From: Pseudomonas aegrilactucae
GTDB lineage: Bacteria; Pseudomonadota; Gammaproteobacteria; Pseudomonadales; Pseudomonadaceae
DNA length: 50,797 bases
NCBI RefSeq assembly: GCF_019168305.1
Contig: NZ_JAHTBI010000068.1
Span: 1-50,797, forward strand
Direction of reading: 5' to 3'
Positions 1 through 9,291 of this stretch are shown piece after piece. The translations under genes and the position numbers were made by a program. The notes below the pieces were generated by a model that worked only from the letters and a program-made list of their open reading frames with translations, made no database searches and had not been told where the DNA came from. The stretch's first letter is position 1. Every line of letters begins with the position of its first letter.

Positions 1-17
1 TGCCAGCGAAGGGGGCC
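1..17. repeat. Right arm of a REP element, cut by the window edge
   Basis: The first bases (TGCCAGCGAAGG) are the end of the same palindromic REP arm that recurs complete at about 4142-4169 and 11141-11167. The rest of the element lies outside the window. It sits just beyond the glpK stop codon, a usual intergenic location for Pseudomonas REPs. Confidence 0.75.
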
Positions 18-26
18 AGTGAGGGC

Positions 27-1526
<1,500 letters not shown>

Positions 1527-1591
1527 GTCAGTGGCCTTGCACTAAATAGGTGGAGGTCAGGGCAGTGCGAGCCTGGCTCGCAGGTCCGGCA

Positions 1592-2443
1592 TCAGGATGC
1601 CTGGGTCTTGCCTTGAGTGTTGTCGTCGGTCTGGGCGCTCGCGCTGGCTGCACTGGGCAGGTTGCGTGCGATCACGCCGCGATAAAGGGCTGCGCCCAAG
1701 GTTGCGCCTATGATCGGCGCAACGATTGGAATAAGGAAATACGGAATGTCGCGTGCGCCCGTAAAGGCCACATCGCCCCAGCCGGCCAGGAAGGTCATCA
1801 GCTTGGGCCCGAAGTCGCGTGCCGGGTTCATCGCAAAGCCGGTCAGCGGGCCCATGGCGCTGCCGATCACGGCGATCAGCAGGCCGATCAGCAGCGGGGC
1901 CAGCGGGCCGCGCGGCAGACCGTTGTTGTCGTCGGTCAGCGACATGATCACGGCCATCAGAATCGCGGTGATGATCGCCTCCACCAGGAACGCCTGGCCG
2001 GTGGACAGTGCCGGGTGCGGGTAGGTGGAGAACACCGAGGCCAGTTCCAGGCTGGCCTGGCTGCCGCGCACCATGGCGTGGGTTTGTTCGTAATCGAAGA
2101 ACAGGTTGCTGTACAGCGTGTACACCAGCGCCGCACCGCAGAATGCGCCAGCGACCTGGGCGAGGATGTAGAACGGCAGCTTGCGCTTGTCGAAGCCGGC
2201 GAACAGGCTCAGGGCGATACTGACAGCCGGGTTCAGGTGTGCCCCCGACACCCCGGCGGTGAAGTAGATCGCCATGCTCACGCCCACACCCCAGATGATG
2301 CTGATTTCCCACAGGCCAAAGCTGGCACCGGCGACCTTGAGCGCTGCCACACAACCGGTACCGAAAAAGATCAGCAGTGCGGTGCCCAGGAATTCGGCCA
2401 TGCATTGGCCGGACAATGTCGGTTCTCGTAGAGCGGTCGTCAT
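1592..2443 (-). CDS. glpF: Glycerol uptake facilitator (aquaglyceroporin)
   Basis: Inner-membrane channel that lets glycerol diffuse into the cell for phosphorylation by GlpK. The 283-residue MIP-family protein has six hydrophobic segments and the two pore motifs in the form seen in glycerol facilitators: NPA in HLNPAVSIALS (first half) and NPA followed by Arg-Asp in FAMNPARDFGPK (second half). The Asp after NPAR is the usual mark of glycerol channels as opposed to strict aquaporins. The C-terminal tail is polar and rich in Ser/Ala/Gln and should be cytoplasmic. The ATG start is preceded on the minus strand by GAGG at suitable spacing. First gene of the glpF-glpK operon. Confidence 0.96.
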   Translation of the reverse strand: MTTALREPTLSGQCMAEFLGTALLIFFGTGCVAALKVAGASFGLWEISIIWGVGVSMAIYFTAGVSGAHLNPAVSIALSLFAGFDKRKLPFYILAQVAGAFCGAALVYTLYSNLFFDYEQTHAMVRGSQASLELASVFSTYPHPALSTGQAFLVEAIITAILMAVIMSLTDDNNGLPRGPLAPLLIGLLIAVIGSAMGPLTGFAMNPARDFGPKLMTFLAGWGDVAFTGARDIPYFLIPIVAPIIGATLGAALYRGVIARNLPSAASASAQTDDNTQGKTQAS

Positions 2444-2745
2444 TCGTTACCTCGGTTCTTGTTGTTGTGAGGCGCGTGTGCGCTCGATAAAAACCCGAAC
2501 AGAATCCCCATTCTGGTCGGGTTGACGGCAGAAATGCACCTTGTGAGGGCATCTCAATATTCAGAATCGAAAAAATATAGACAAGAAACGATGATGTCAA
2601 AGGTCGAAAGTGAACCACCATTCATAATCTGACTGAAGCCATCGCGCGTGATGCTGTAGGTAACCGGTGGGGTATTGGTTGGCACTGAAGTTTTGCCCTA
2701 CAGTAGCGAGCGAATGGACACCCTTTACCTTGCCCGGAGCCCTGC
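2444..2745. other. Divergent intergenic region between glpF and the ybaK-like gene
   Basis: About 300 bp with no credible gene. It must hold the glpFK promoter (minus strand) and the promoter of the downstream plus-strand gene. An AT-rich block at about 2565-2630 contains two TCGAAA hexamers (2567-2572 and 2604-2609) around an AAACGAT sequence. These could belong to a DeoR-type GlpR operator, but the match is too loose to call a site. Confidence 0.4.
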
Positions 2746-3216
2746 ATGACCCCCGCCCTGGATTTGCTCAAGAAGGTGCGCGCCGAGCACCGTATCCACA
2801 GCTATGAACACGATCCCAAGACGGCCTCGTATGGCCTTGAAGCTGCGGAGAAGCTGGGCCTGGCACCGGCCCAGGTGTTCAAGACGCTGCTGGCCAGCAG
2901 CGAGAAGGGGGAGTTGCTGGTGGCGGTGGTACCGGTGGTGGGCAGCCTGGATCTCAAGGCCCTGGCCCAGGCCGCCGGGGTGAAGAAATGCGAAATGGCG
3001 GACCCTGGGGCCGCGCAGCGCTCCACCGGCTATCTGCTGGGCGGGATCAGCCCGTTGGGCCAGAAGAAACGCCTGCGCACGTTCATCGATGAATCTGCGC
3101 AGCAGTTTGACACCATCCACGTCAGTGCCGGGCGGCGCGGGCTGGAGGTGGAACTGGCGGCCGCGGTGCTGGCCGAGCATACCCAGGCGCGCTTCGCAGC
3201 GATTGGGCGCGCTTGA
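2746..3216 (+). CDS. ybaK: Cys-tRNA(Pro)/Cys-tRNA(Cys) deacylase (YbaK/EbsC family)
   Basis: Stand-alone editing protein of the YbaK/ProRS-INS superfamily, which hydrolyses Cys mischarged onto tRNA(Pro) in trans to prolyl-tRNA synthetase. The 156-residue length is typical. Visible family features are the N-terminal YEHDPKTASYGLEAAEKLGL stretch, the central VFKTLLASS segment containing the conserved Lys, and the glycine-rich YLLGGISPLGQKKRL motif that shapes the active site. The ATG at 2746 follows a GGAG Shine-Dalgarno. It is an independent housekeeping gene and shows no sign of being the arginine-specific editing protein that would be expected alongside canavanine metabolism. Confidence 0.93.
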   Translation: MTPALDLLKKVRAEHRIHSYEHDPKTASYGLEAAEKLGLAPAQVFKTLLASSEKGELLVAVVPVVGSLDLKALAQAAGVKKCEMADPGAAQRSTGYLLGGISPLGQKKRLRTFIDESAQQFDTIHVSAGRRGLEVELAAAVLAEHTQARFAAIGRA

Positions 3217-3307
3217 GATCTGTATGCTGCAAATCAGCTGACTCTGTCTATGGAGCCCGGACGCGAGTGCAGGCATGCTCGCTGCCTTCATCTACAGGAG
3301 TTGCCAT

Positions 3308-4087
3308 ATGCCGCTTGAATTTCACCAGGTCGATGCCTTCAGTACCCAGCCGTTCAGCGGCAACCCGGCGATGGTGTATCGCCTGGAGCAGTGGCTGCCC
3401 GTTGAACTGATGCAAAAAATTGCGGCCGAGCACAACCTGGCTGAAACCGCGTTTGTGGTGCGTGAGGGGGAGCGCTGGCGTATCCGCTGGTTCACCCCTG
3501 TCACCGAAGTGCCACTGTGCGGGCATGCCACGCTGGCCAGTGCTCACGTGCTGTTCGAGGTGTATGGGGAAAGCGCCGAGCGCCTGCAGTTCGACAGCCA
3601 GTCCGGGCCGTTGACCGTCACGCGCGAGGGTGATCGGCTGGTGCTGGACTTCCCGCGCTACGACCCGCAGCCGCTGGCCGAACGGCCGCCGGTGGCGCAG
3701 GCGCTGGGGTGCCCGGTGGTCGAGGTGTGGCAGACCGAAGAGTTGTTCGTGGTGCTCGACAGCGAACAGGCGGTGCGCGAGTGCCAGCCGGACATGGCCG
3801 CGCTGGCGGCGTTGCCGGGGCTTGGCGTGATCGTCACGGCACGTGGCGTGGAGCATGATTTTGTGTCGCGTTACTTTGCGCCGGGGATCGGCATACCTGA
3901 AGACCCGGTGACCGGCTCTACGCATTGCTCGCTGATTCCCTACTGGGCGCAGCGCCTGGAAAAGGATGAATTGCGCGCACGGCAATGTTCGTCGCGTGGG
4001 GGCGAGCTGTTCTGCCGGCTGGAGGGGGAGCGGGTGAAGATTGGCGGGTATGCGACGCTGGTGGCGAGCGGCACATTGTTCATCTAG
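3308..4087 (+). CDS. PhzF-family isomerase/epimerase-like protein
   Basis: Member of the PhzF (diaminopimelate-epimerase fold) family, 259 residues. PhzF itself isomerises an intermediate of phenazine synthesis, but most members, like this one outside any phenazine cluster, have unknown substrates. Visible motifs: the N-terminal VDAFSTQPFSGNPAMV, the catalytic-Glu region AAEHNLAETAFV (about residues 39-50), the PLCGHATLAS motif, and the C-terminal EDPVTGSTHCSL loop with the conserved Asp. An in-frame ATG lies 33 bp upstream, but the start at 3308 is chosen because TACAGGAG ends about 7 bp before it and MPLEFHQVDAF matches usual family N termini. Downstream is a REP pair, and the next gene is convergent. 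Confidence 0.9.
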   Translation: MPLEFHQVDAFSTQPFSGNPAMVYRLEQWLPVELMQKIAAEHNLAETAFVVREGERWRIRWFTPVTEVPLCGHATLASAHVLFEVYGESAERLQFDSQSGPLTVTREGDRLVLDFPRYDPQPLAERPPVAQALGCPVVEVWQTEELFVVLDSEQAVRECQPDMAALAALPGLGVIVTARGVEHDFVSRYFAPGIGIPEDPVTGSTHCSLIPYWAQRLEKDELRARQCSSRGGELFCRLEGERVKIGGYATLVASGTLFI

Positions 4088-4097
4088 GGGTATCAAG

Positions 4098-4174
4098 GGC
4101 CCTTTCGCTGGCAAGCCAGCTCCCACAGGGGTGGTGGTGATCCTTGTGGGAGCTGGCTTGCCAGCGAAGGGCTG
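4098..4174. repeat. REP pair (two inverted arms)
   Basis: Left arm TTCGCTGGCAAGCCAGCTCC (starting at 4104) and its reverse complement ending in GCCAGCGAAGG (to about 4170), separated by about 12 bases. It sits between convergent genes and may also stop transcription from both sides. Same family as the other REP loci in this window. Confidence 0.9.
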
Positions 4175-4191
4175 CGTAGCAGCCCAGGTTT

Positions 4192-5301
4192 TCAGAGCGC
4201 CGAGCTGTAGCGCCGCACGCCGTTTTCGACCGCTGGCAGTTGCGCTGGCACCGTGCCGGCCACCGGGAACAGCACCAGATGGTCCGCCGCCACTTCGATC
4301 CCTACTTCACCACCGACCTGATGGTCGACATGGCTCGGGAAGATCGCCTCCAGCTGGCTGCCCGTGCCCAGTTGCAGGCGGTACAGCGTCGAGGCGCCCA
4401 GGAAGCTCTTGCCGACGATGCTGGCCTTGAGCGCGCTGTGCGGTGCATGCACGATGTCGTCCGGGCGCAGCAGCACGTCCACCGCACTGCCCTGTGGCAG
4501 GGTGTAGGCACGGTTGCCGCGCAGCTCGCCCAGTTCGGTCTGCACCGACTCGGGGCTGGTCAGCTGGCCGCGGATGAAGTAACCCTGACCGATGAAGCTG
4601 GCCACGAATGGCGTAAAGGGCTCGTGATAGAGGTTGTACGGCGTGTCCCACTGCTCCAGCCGACCTTCCTTGAACACGCCCACGTGATCGCTGACCGCAA
4701 AGGCTTCTTCCTGGTCGTGGGTGACCAGGATCGCACTGGTGCCACGGCTCTTGAGGATGTCGCGCACCTCATGGCTGAGGCGTCGGCGCAGCTCGACGTC
4801 GAGGTTGGAGAACGGCTCGTCGAGCAGCAGCAGTTGCGGCTCGGGTGCCAGTGCGCGGGCCAGGGCCACACGCTGCTGCTGGCCGCCAGACAGCTCGTGC
4901 GGGTAGCGCCCGCCGAGCGTGTCCAGCTTCACCAGCTCGAGCATTTCTTCGACCACCTGGCGCTGGCGCGGGTGCTTGCCGATACCGAAGGCAATGTTTT
5001 CGGCCACGGTCAGGTGCGGGAACAGTGCGTAGTCCTGGAACACCATGCCGATGCGGCGCTTCTCCGGGGCCAGGGTGAACCCGGCCTTGGAGATGACGTC
5101 GCCCGCCAGGCTGATCTCGCCTGCATGTACCGGTTCGAAGCCTGCGATGGCGCGCAGCGTGGTGGTCTTGCCGCACCCGGAGGAGCCCAGCAGGCAACCG
5201 ATGTCGCCGGCATTGAGGTGCAGGTTGAGGTTCTGGACGATGCGCTGCTCGCCATAGCCGCAGGCGAGGTCGCGCAGGTTGAGCAGTAAAGGTTGACTCA
5301 T
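4192..5301 (-). CDS. ABC transporter ATP-binding protein, FbpC/PotA type
   Basis: 369-residue ATPase of the iron(III)/polyamine/sulfate class of importers. The nucleotide-binding domain occupies about residues 5-240: Walker A GSSGCGKTT (about 38-46), Q-loop MVFQDYALFPH, signature LSGGQQQR, Walker B LLLLDEPFSNLD and switch His in LVTHDQEEA. A C-terminal TOBE-like domain follows (about 280-369). No permease or binding protein is encoded nearby, so it is an orphan ATPase whose partner is elsewhere or unknown. Its ATG overlaps the argF stop codon by 4 bp (ATGA), so it is translationally coupled to argF. Whether it moves iron, a polyamine or an arginine-related compound cannot be told from sequence. 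Confidence 0.88.
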   Translation of the reverse strand: MSQPLLLNLRDLACGYGEQRIVQNLNLHLNAGDIGCLLGSSGCGKTTTLRAIAGFEPVHAGEISLAGDVISKAGFTLAPEKRRIGMVFQDYALFPHLTVAENIAFGIGKHPRQRQVVEEMLELVKLDTLGGRYPHELSGGQQQRVALARALAPEPQLLLLDEPFSNLDVELRRRLSHEVRDILKSRGTSAILVTHDQEEAFAVSDHVGVFKEGRLEQWDTPYNLYHEPFTPFVASFIGQGYFIRGQLTSPESVQTELGELRGNRAYTLPQGSAVDVLLRPDDIVHAPHSALKASIVGKSFLGASTLYRLQLGTGSQLEAIFPSHVDHQVGGEVGIEVAADHLVLFPVAGTVPAQLPAVENGVRRYSSAL

Positions 5302-6221
5302 GCGTGGTGATAGGCCGGTTCAACAAGGTATTCGAGAAGTGCCTTCTGTGCATGCAAGCGGTTTTCGGCCTGGTCCCAGGCGACCGAACGTGGGTCGTCG
5401 AGCAGGTCCAGGCTGATTTCCTCGCCACGGTGGGCGGGCAGGCAATGCATGAACAGGGCATCCGGAGCCGCCAGGTCGAGCAGTGCACGGTTGACCTGGT
5501 AGGGCGCAAACAGCGCCAGGCGCCGAGCAGTTTCCTCCTCTTGACCCATGGAAGTCCAGACATCGGTGCTCACCAGGTGCGCACCGCGCACGGCATCCTT
5601 CGGGTCGCGCACGATCTGCACGCGGTCACCGGCCTGCTCGACGAAGCGCGCAGCTGGCTCGTAACCTTGCGGGCAGGCGATGCGCAGCTGGAAGTCGAAC
5701 TGGATGGCCGCTTCTATATAGCTGTTGCACATGTTGTTGCCGTCACCCACCCAGGCCACGGTCTTGCCCTGGATCGAGCCACGGTGCTCGAGGAAGGTCT
5801 GCATGTCGGCCAGCAACTGGCACGGGTGCAGGTCGTCGGACAGGCCGTTGATGACCGGAACGCGCGAGTTGGCGGCGAATTCGGTCAGGGTGCTGTGGGC
5901 AAAGGTACGGATCATCACCGCATCGAGCATGCGCGACATGACGATGGCGCAATCGCCGATCGGCTCGCCACGGCCCAGCTGCGTGTCACGCGGGGACAGG
6001 AAAATGGCCTGGCCGCCGAGCTGGATCATGCCCGCCTCGAACGACAGGCGGGTACGCGTCGACGACTTTTCGAAGATCATGCCCAGCACGCGATTTTTCA
6101 GGGGCTCGAAGAGTACGCCGCGGTTACGCAGGTCCTTCAGCTCGATCCCTCGGCGGATCACACTGACCAGTTCTTCGGCGGTGAAATCCATCAGGGAGAG
6201 AAAGTGCCTAGCGCTCATCAT
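5298..6221 (-). CDS. argF: Ornithine carbamoyltransferase, anabolic
   Basis: Condenses ornithine with carbamoyl phosphate to citrulline in arginine synthesis; argG, the next step, is also in this window. The 307-residue protein shows the carbamoyl-phosphate loop KSSTRTRLSFE (about residues 52-62), the MSRMLDAVMIRT segment, the HPCQLLADMQT motif (about 132-142) with the substrate-binding His, and the C-terminal FMHCLPAHRGEE motif containing the catalytic Cys. The promoter region overlaps tandem ArgR-type half-sites (see 6324-6360), so arginine repression is expected. Co-transcribed with the downstream ABC ATPase through a 4-bp overlap. Confidence 0.97.
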   Translation of the reverse strand: MMSARHFLSLMDFTAEELVSVIRRGIELKDLRNRGVLFEPLKNRVLGMIFEKSSTRTRLSFEAGMIQLGGQAIFLSPRDTQLGRGEPIGDCAIVMSRMLDAVMIRTFAHSTLTEFAANSRVPVINGLSDDLHPCQLLADMQTFLEHRGSIQGKTVAWVGDGNNMCNSYIEAAIQFDFQLRIACPQGYEPAARFVEQAGDRVQIVRDPKDAVRGAHLVSTDVWTSMGQEEETARRLALFAPYQVNRALLDLAAPDALFMHCLPAHRGEEISLDLLDDPRSVAWDQAENRLHAQKALLEYLVEPAYHHA

Positions 6222-6323
6222 TGACTACCTTTTTGCAACAGACCGCAGATCATCCAATGCCGGTTTTTTAAAACAACGGACGTGACCTGCGGCAGAAGCC
6301 GCACGGGGCGACGAAATAGGGAA

Positions 6324-6360
6324 AGGCGCAATACTATAATTAAATGTCGCGTCTTACCAA
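6324..6360. promoter_or_regulatory. Tandem ArgR-type half-sites upstream of argF
   Basis: The half-site consensus known for Pseudomonas aeruginosa ArgR is TGTCGC-N8-AA, repeated with 21-bp spacing. At 6345-6360 there is an exact TGTCGC-N8-AA. Exactly 21 bp before it, at 6324-6339, is AGGCGC-N8-AA, a 4/6 match with the AA in place. The sites cover the predicted argF promoter, which fits repression by arginine. The inference rests on motif and spacing only. Confidence 0.6.
6333..6360 (-). promoter_or_regulatory. Predicted sigma-70 promoter of argF
   Basis: Reading the minus strand there is TTGGTA (6360-6355) and TATAGT (6338-6333) with a 16-bp spacer, about 110 bp before the argF ATG. It overlaps the ArgR-type half-sites. 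This is a sequence match only. Confidence 0.5.
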
Positions 6361-6587
6361 GAGGGGGCTGCGAACTCGGCACTGCCGAATGTGTTGCAAG
6401 CCGTTGTGGCGACGCTTTTCATTGGCCCTGGACAGGCTTTGTACACTGCCCGCAGAGGCGTTTGCAACGGCGCTCACCCTATCGGTGTGCCTGATGCCGG
6501 GCGATTCACGCGGCGAACGTCACTGGCGAGCGGCGCGGGGCGGGGCCATAGTCAGGCCTGGCTCAAGACCCGAAAAAAGAGGCAGCC

Positions 6588-8696
6588 ATGAGCAAGACCG
6601 TGCATTACCGCGCCTGCCACCTGTGCGAGGCCATCTGCGGCCTCAGCCTTGAGGTCACCACCGAGGAGGGCCAGGCCCCGCGTATCAGTTCGATCAAGGG
6701 CGACCCGCTGGACAGCTTCAGCCGTGGCCATGTGTGCCCCAAGGCGGTGGCCCTGCAGGATATCCAGAACGATCCGGACCGCCTGCGCAGCCCCATGCGC
6801 CGCCTGGGCGAGCAGTGGCAGCCAATCGGCTGGGACGAGGCGTTTGCGCTGGCCGCCGAGCAGCTTGTGGCCGTGCAGCGGCGTCACGGCGCCAATGCGG
6901 TGGCGGTGTATCAGGGCAACCCCAGCGTGCACAACTACGGGCTGATGACCCACAGCAACTATTTTCTCGGGCTGCTCAAGACCCGCAATCGCTTCTCTGC
7001 GACCTCGGTCGACCAGTTGCCCCAGCACCTCACCAGCTTCCTGATGTACGGCCACGGGCTGCTGCTGCCGATTCCGGACATCGACCACACGGATTTCATG
7101 CTGATCCTGGGCGCCAACCCGCTGGCCTCCAACGGCAGCATCATGACCGTGCCCGACGTCGAAAAGCGCCTCAAGGCCATTCAGGCACGCGGTGGCAGGC
7201 TGGTGGTGGTCGATCCGCGGCGCAGCGAGACTGCGGCGATGGCCGACCAGCACCTGTTCGTGCGTCCAGGCGGCGACGCGGCACTGTTGTGTGGGCTGCT
7301 CAACACCCTCTTCGAAGAGGGGCTGAGCCGCCCCACGCACCTGCCGGTGAGTGGCCTGGAAACGGTGCGTCAGGCCATCAAGCCCTTCAGTGCCGAAGCC
7401 ATGAGCCCGCGCTGCGGCATCGATGCGGCGCAGATTCGCCAGCTGGCACGTGACTTCGCCGCTGCCGACAAGGCGGTGTGCTACGGGCGCATGGGCATCT
7501 CGACCCAGGCCTTCGGCACGCTGTGCCATTGGCTGGTGCAGATGATCAACCTGGTCAGCGGCAATCTGGACCGGGTCGGCGGCGCGTTGTGCACCGAACC
7601 TGCGGTGGACCTGGTGGCAAGCACCGCCGGTGGGCACTTCAATGCCTGGCAAAGCCGGGTGTCGGGCCTGCCCGAGTACGGCGGCGAGTTGCCGGTGGCG
7701 GCGCTGGCCGAGGAAATGCTGTGTGCCGGTGAAGGCCAGGTGCGCGCGCTGGTCACCGTGGCCGGCAACCCGGTGCTCTCCACGCCCAACGGACGCCAGT
7801 TGGAACACGCGCTGCTAGGGCTGGAGTTCATGCTCAGCGTCGACCTCTACATCAATGAGACTACCCGCCACGCCGACCTGATCCTGCCGTCGACCTCGGC
7901 CCTGGAGAACGATCACTACGACACCACCTTCAACCTGCTGGCGGTGCGCAACGTCAGCCGTTTCAACCGGGCGATACTGCCCAAGCCCGAGGGCGCGTTG
8001 CATGACTGGGAGATCTTCGTCGGGCTGGCCAGCGCCTATGCGGCGCTGGTCGACAAGCCGCTCAAGCCGACCCTGGCACCGGCGCAGATGATCGACCTGG
8101 GGTTACGTGGCGGGCGCTATGGTGCGGGATCGGCGTTCGACCTGTCGCTGCAGACGCTTGAGCAACACCCGCATGGCATCGACCTTGGGCCGTTGCAGCC
8201 CAACCTTGCGTCACGTCTGAAGACGGCCAGCCAGATGATAGAAGCGGCCCCCCAGGTGGTACTGGCCGATCTGGAGCGTTTTGCCGGACAGACGGCCCCC
8301 GCCGTCAGCCAGTTGCTGCTGATCGGTCGTCGGCATGTGCGCAGCAACAATTCCTGGATGCACAATTACCATCGCCTGGTCAAAGGCAAGCCGCGTCACC
8401 AGTTGCTGATGCACCCCGATGACCTGGCACGCCGGCATCTGCAGGATGGCCAGCGGGTACGGGTGAGTTCGCGGGTAGGCAGCATCGAGGTCGAGGTGCA
8501 GGCCAGCAGCGACATGATGCCCGGGGTGGTGAGCCTGCCGCATGGCTTTGGCCATGGTCGGCCTGGGGTGCGCCTGGGCATCGCGCAGGGCCAGCCGGGG
8601 GCCAGTGCCAACGATCTGACCGACGAACGTCAATTCGATGCGGTATCGGGCAATGCGGCGCTCAACGGGGTACCGGTGCAGGTGGTTGCGGCCTGA
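6588..8696 (+). CDS. Molybdopterin oxidoreductase family protein with N-terminal [4Fe-4S] cluster
   Basis: 702-residue enzyme of the DMSO-reductase/formate-dehydrogenase-like superfamily. The N-terminal C-x2-C-x3-C motif (CHLCEAIC, about residues 10-17) plus GHVCPKA supplies a [4Fe-4S] cluster. The body has the bis-MGD binding stretches LMILGANPLASNG and VVVDPRRSETA, and a C-terminal molydopterin-dinucleotide-binding domain (about 580-700: MHPDDLARRHLQDGQ, VSLPHGFGHG). There is no Tat signal, so it is cytoplasmic. No electron-transfer subunit or dedicated chaperone is adjacent, so the substrate is unknown. In this family most enzymes reduce or oxidise small oxo-compounds or formate. The ATG follows a purine-rich AAAAGAGG. 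Confidence 0.88.
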   Translation: MSKTVHYRACHLCEAICGLSLEVTTEEGQAPRISSIKGDPLDSFSRGHVCPKAVALQDIQNDPDRLRSPMRRLGEQWQPIGWDEAFALAAEQLVAVQRRHGANAVAVYQGNPSVHNYGLMTHSNYFLGLLKTRNRFSATSVDQLPQHLTSFLMYGHGLLLPIPDIDHTDFMLILGANPLASNGSIMTVPDVEKRLKAIQARGGRLVVVDPRRSETAAMADQHLFVRPGGDAALLCGLLNTLFEEGLSRPTHLPVSGLETVRQAIKPFSAEAMSPRCGIDAAQIRQLARDFAAADKAVCYGRMGISTQAFGTLCHWLVQMINLVSGNLDRVGGALCTEPAVDLVASTAGGHFNAWQSRVSGLPEYGGELPVAALAEEMLCAGEGQVRALVTVAGNPVLSTPNGRQLEHALLGLEFMLSVDLYINETTRHADLILPSTSALENDHYDTTFNLLAVRNVSRFNRAILPKPEGALHDWEIFVGLASAYAALVDKPLKPTLAPAQMIDLGLRGGRYGAGSAFDLSLQTLEQHPHGIDLGPLQPNLASRLKTASQMIEAAPQVVLADLERFAGQTAPAVSQLLLIGRRHVRSNNSWMHNYHRLVKGKPRHQLLMHPDDLARRHLQDGQRVRVSSRVGSIEVEVQASSDMMPGVVSLPHGFGHGRPGVRLGIAQGQPGASANDLTDERQFDAVSGNAALNGVPVQVVAA

Positions 8697-8788
8697 GTGC
8701 GGCAAGGCCGAGCGTCATGCTCGGCTTTCCGATACAATGCGTCACCGTGCCGACAACCAGGTCGGAAAGTTCAGCCGCGAGGTGCTTC

Positions 8789-9124
8789 ATGGATATCATC
8801 GAAACAATCAAAGAGCAGATTGCCAACAACACCATTCTGCTTTACATGAAAGGCTCGCCGAATGCCCCGCAGTGCGGTTTTTCGGCCAAGGCGGCGCAAG
8901 CCGTGATGGGTTGCGGCGAGAAATTCGCTTACGTGGACATCCTGCAGAACCCGGAAATCCGCGCCAACCTGCCCAAGTACGCCAACTGGCCGACCTTCCC
9001 GCAACTGTGGGTAGCCGGTGAGCTGGTCGGCGGCAGCGACATCATGACCGAGATGCATGCTGACGGTTCACTGCAGGCCCTGATCAAGGACGCTGCAGCC
9101 AAAGCCGAGGCCGCCAAGGCCTGA
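8789..9124 (+). CDS. grxD: Monothiol glutaredoxin, Grx4 type
   Basis: 111-residue CGFS-type glutaredoxin that carries and transfers [2Fe-2S] clusters rather than reducing disulfides. The active site NAPQCGFSAKA is at about residues 25-35. The glutathione-binding parts are the WPTFPQLW segment (cis-Pro) and GGSDIM. A longer in-frame reading begins 72 bp upstream, but the MDIIETIKEQI start matches the family and is chosen. An alanine-rich helical C terminus ends the protein. A strong terminator follows at once. The neighbouring bacterioferritin and Bfd fit an iron/Fe-S theme. Confidence 0.95.
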   Translation: MDIIETIKEQIANNTILLYMKGSPNAPQCGFSAKAAQAVMGCGEKFAYVDILQNPEIRANLPKYANWPTFPQLWVAGELVGGSDIMTEMHADGSLQALIKDAAAKAEAAKA

Positions 9125-9140
9125 TTTTGCTGTGGTACTG

Positions 9141-9168
9141 AAGAGCCCCGCATCTGCGGGGCTTTTTT
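9141..9168 (+). terminator. Rho-independent terminator of grxD
   Basis: Stem GCCCCGC / GCGGGGC around a 4-base loop followed by six T residues, 16 bp after the grxD stop. Confidence 0.9.
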
Positions 9169-9186
9169 GTGCCTGTCGCCCAAAAG

Positions 9187-9214
9187 CTTCGCTGGCAAGC
9201 CCGCTCCCACAGGG
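9187..9214. repeat. Single REP arm
   Basis: CTTCGCTGGCAAGCCCGCTC and the following CCACAGGG: one arm of the window's REP family with CCCGC in place of CCAGC. No inverted partner is nearby. It lies between the convergent terminators of grxD and bfr. Confidence 0.8.
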
Positions 9215-9240
9215 TTTTATGAGTGCCACGACCGCCCCCA

Positions 9241-9267
9241 TAAAAAAGCCCCGCGGATGCGGGGCTT
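9241..9267 (-). terminator. Rho-independent terminator of bfr
   Basis: Stem AGCCCCGC / GCGGGGCT, with an A run on the plus strand (T run on the minus strand) at the far end. It lies 25 bp past the bfr stop codon. The stem is nearly identical to the grxD terminator facing it. Confidence 0.88.
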
Positions 9268-9291
9268 CTCGTTGCAGCCAGACCGGCGCGA

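Larger units (their letters stand above)
6222..6587. other. Divergent intergenic region, argF / molybdopterin oxidoreductase
   Basis: 366 bp. The left part holds the argF promoter and ArgR-type operator. The right part (about 6400-6580) is GC-rich and presumably holds the promoter of the oxidoreductase gene, but I cannot place its -35/-10. An open frame from about 6344 to 6652 exists but its translation is Arg/Cys-rich, resembles nothing and runs into the next gene, so it is not called. Confidence 0.45.

Noticed and set aside
2746..3216. YbaK-like deacylase as the canavanyl-tRNA editing protein
   Set aside because: It has the YbaK/ProX fold features for Cys/Pro editing, not a B3/B4 domain, and lies 27 kb from the island.
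4098..4174. Short palindromic repeats as a CRISPR array
   Set aside because: The repeats are dispersed inverted REP pairs between unrelated genes, with no regular spacer series and no cas genes.
6344..6652. 102-codon plus-strand frame before the molybdopterin oxidoreductase
   Set aside because: Arg/Cys-rich composition, overlaps the argF operator and then runs into the next gene in another frame. No Shine-Dalgarno.
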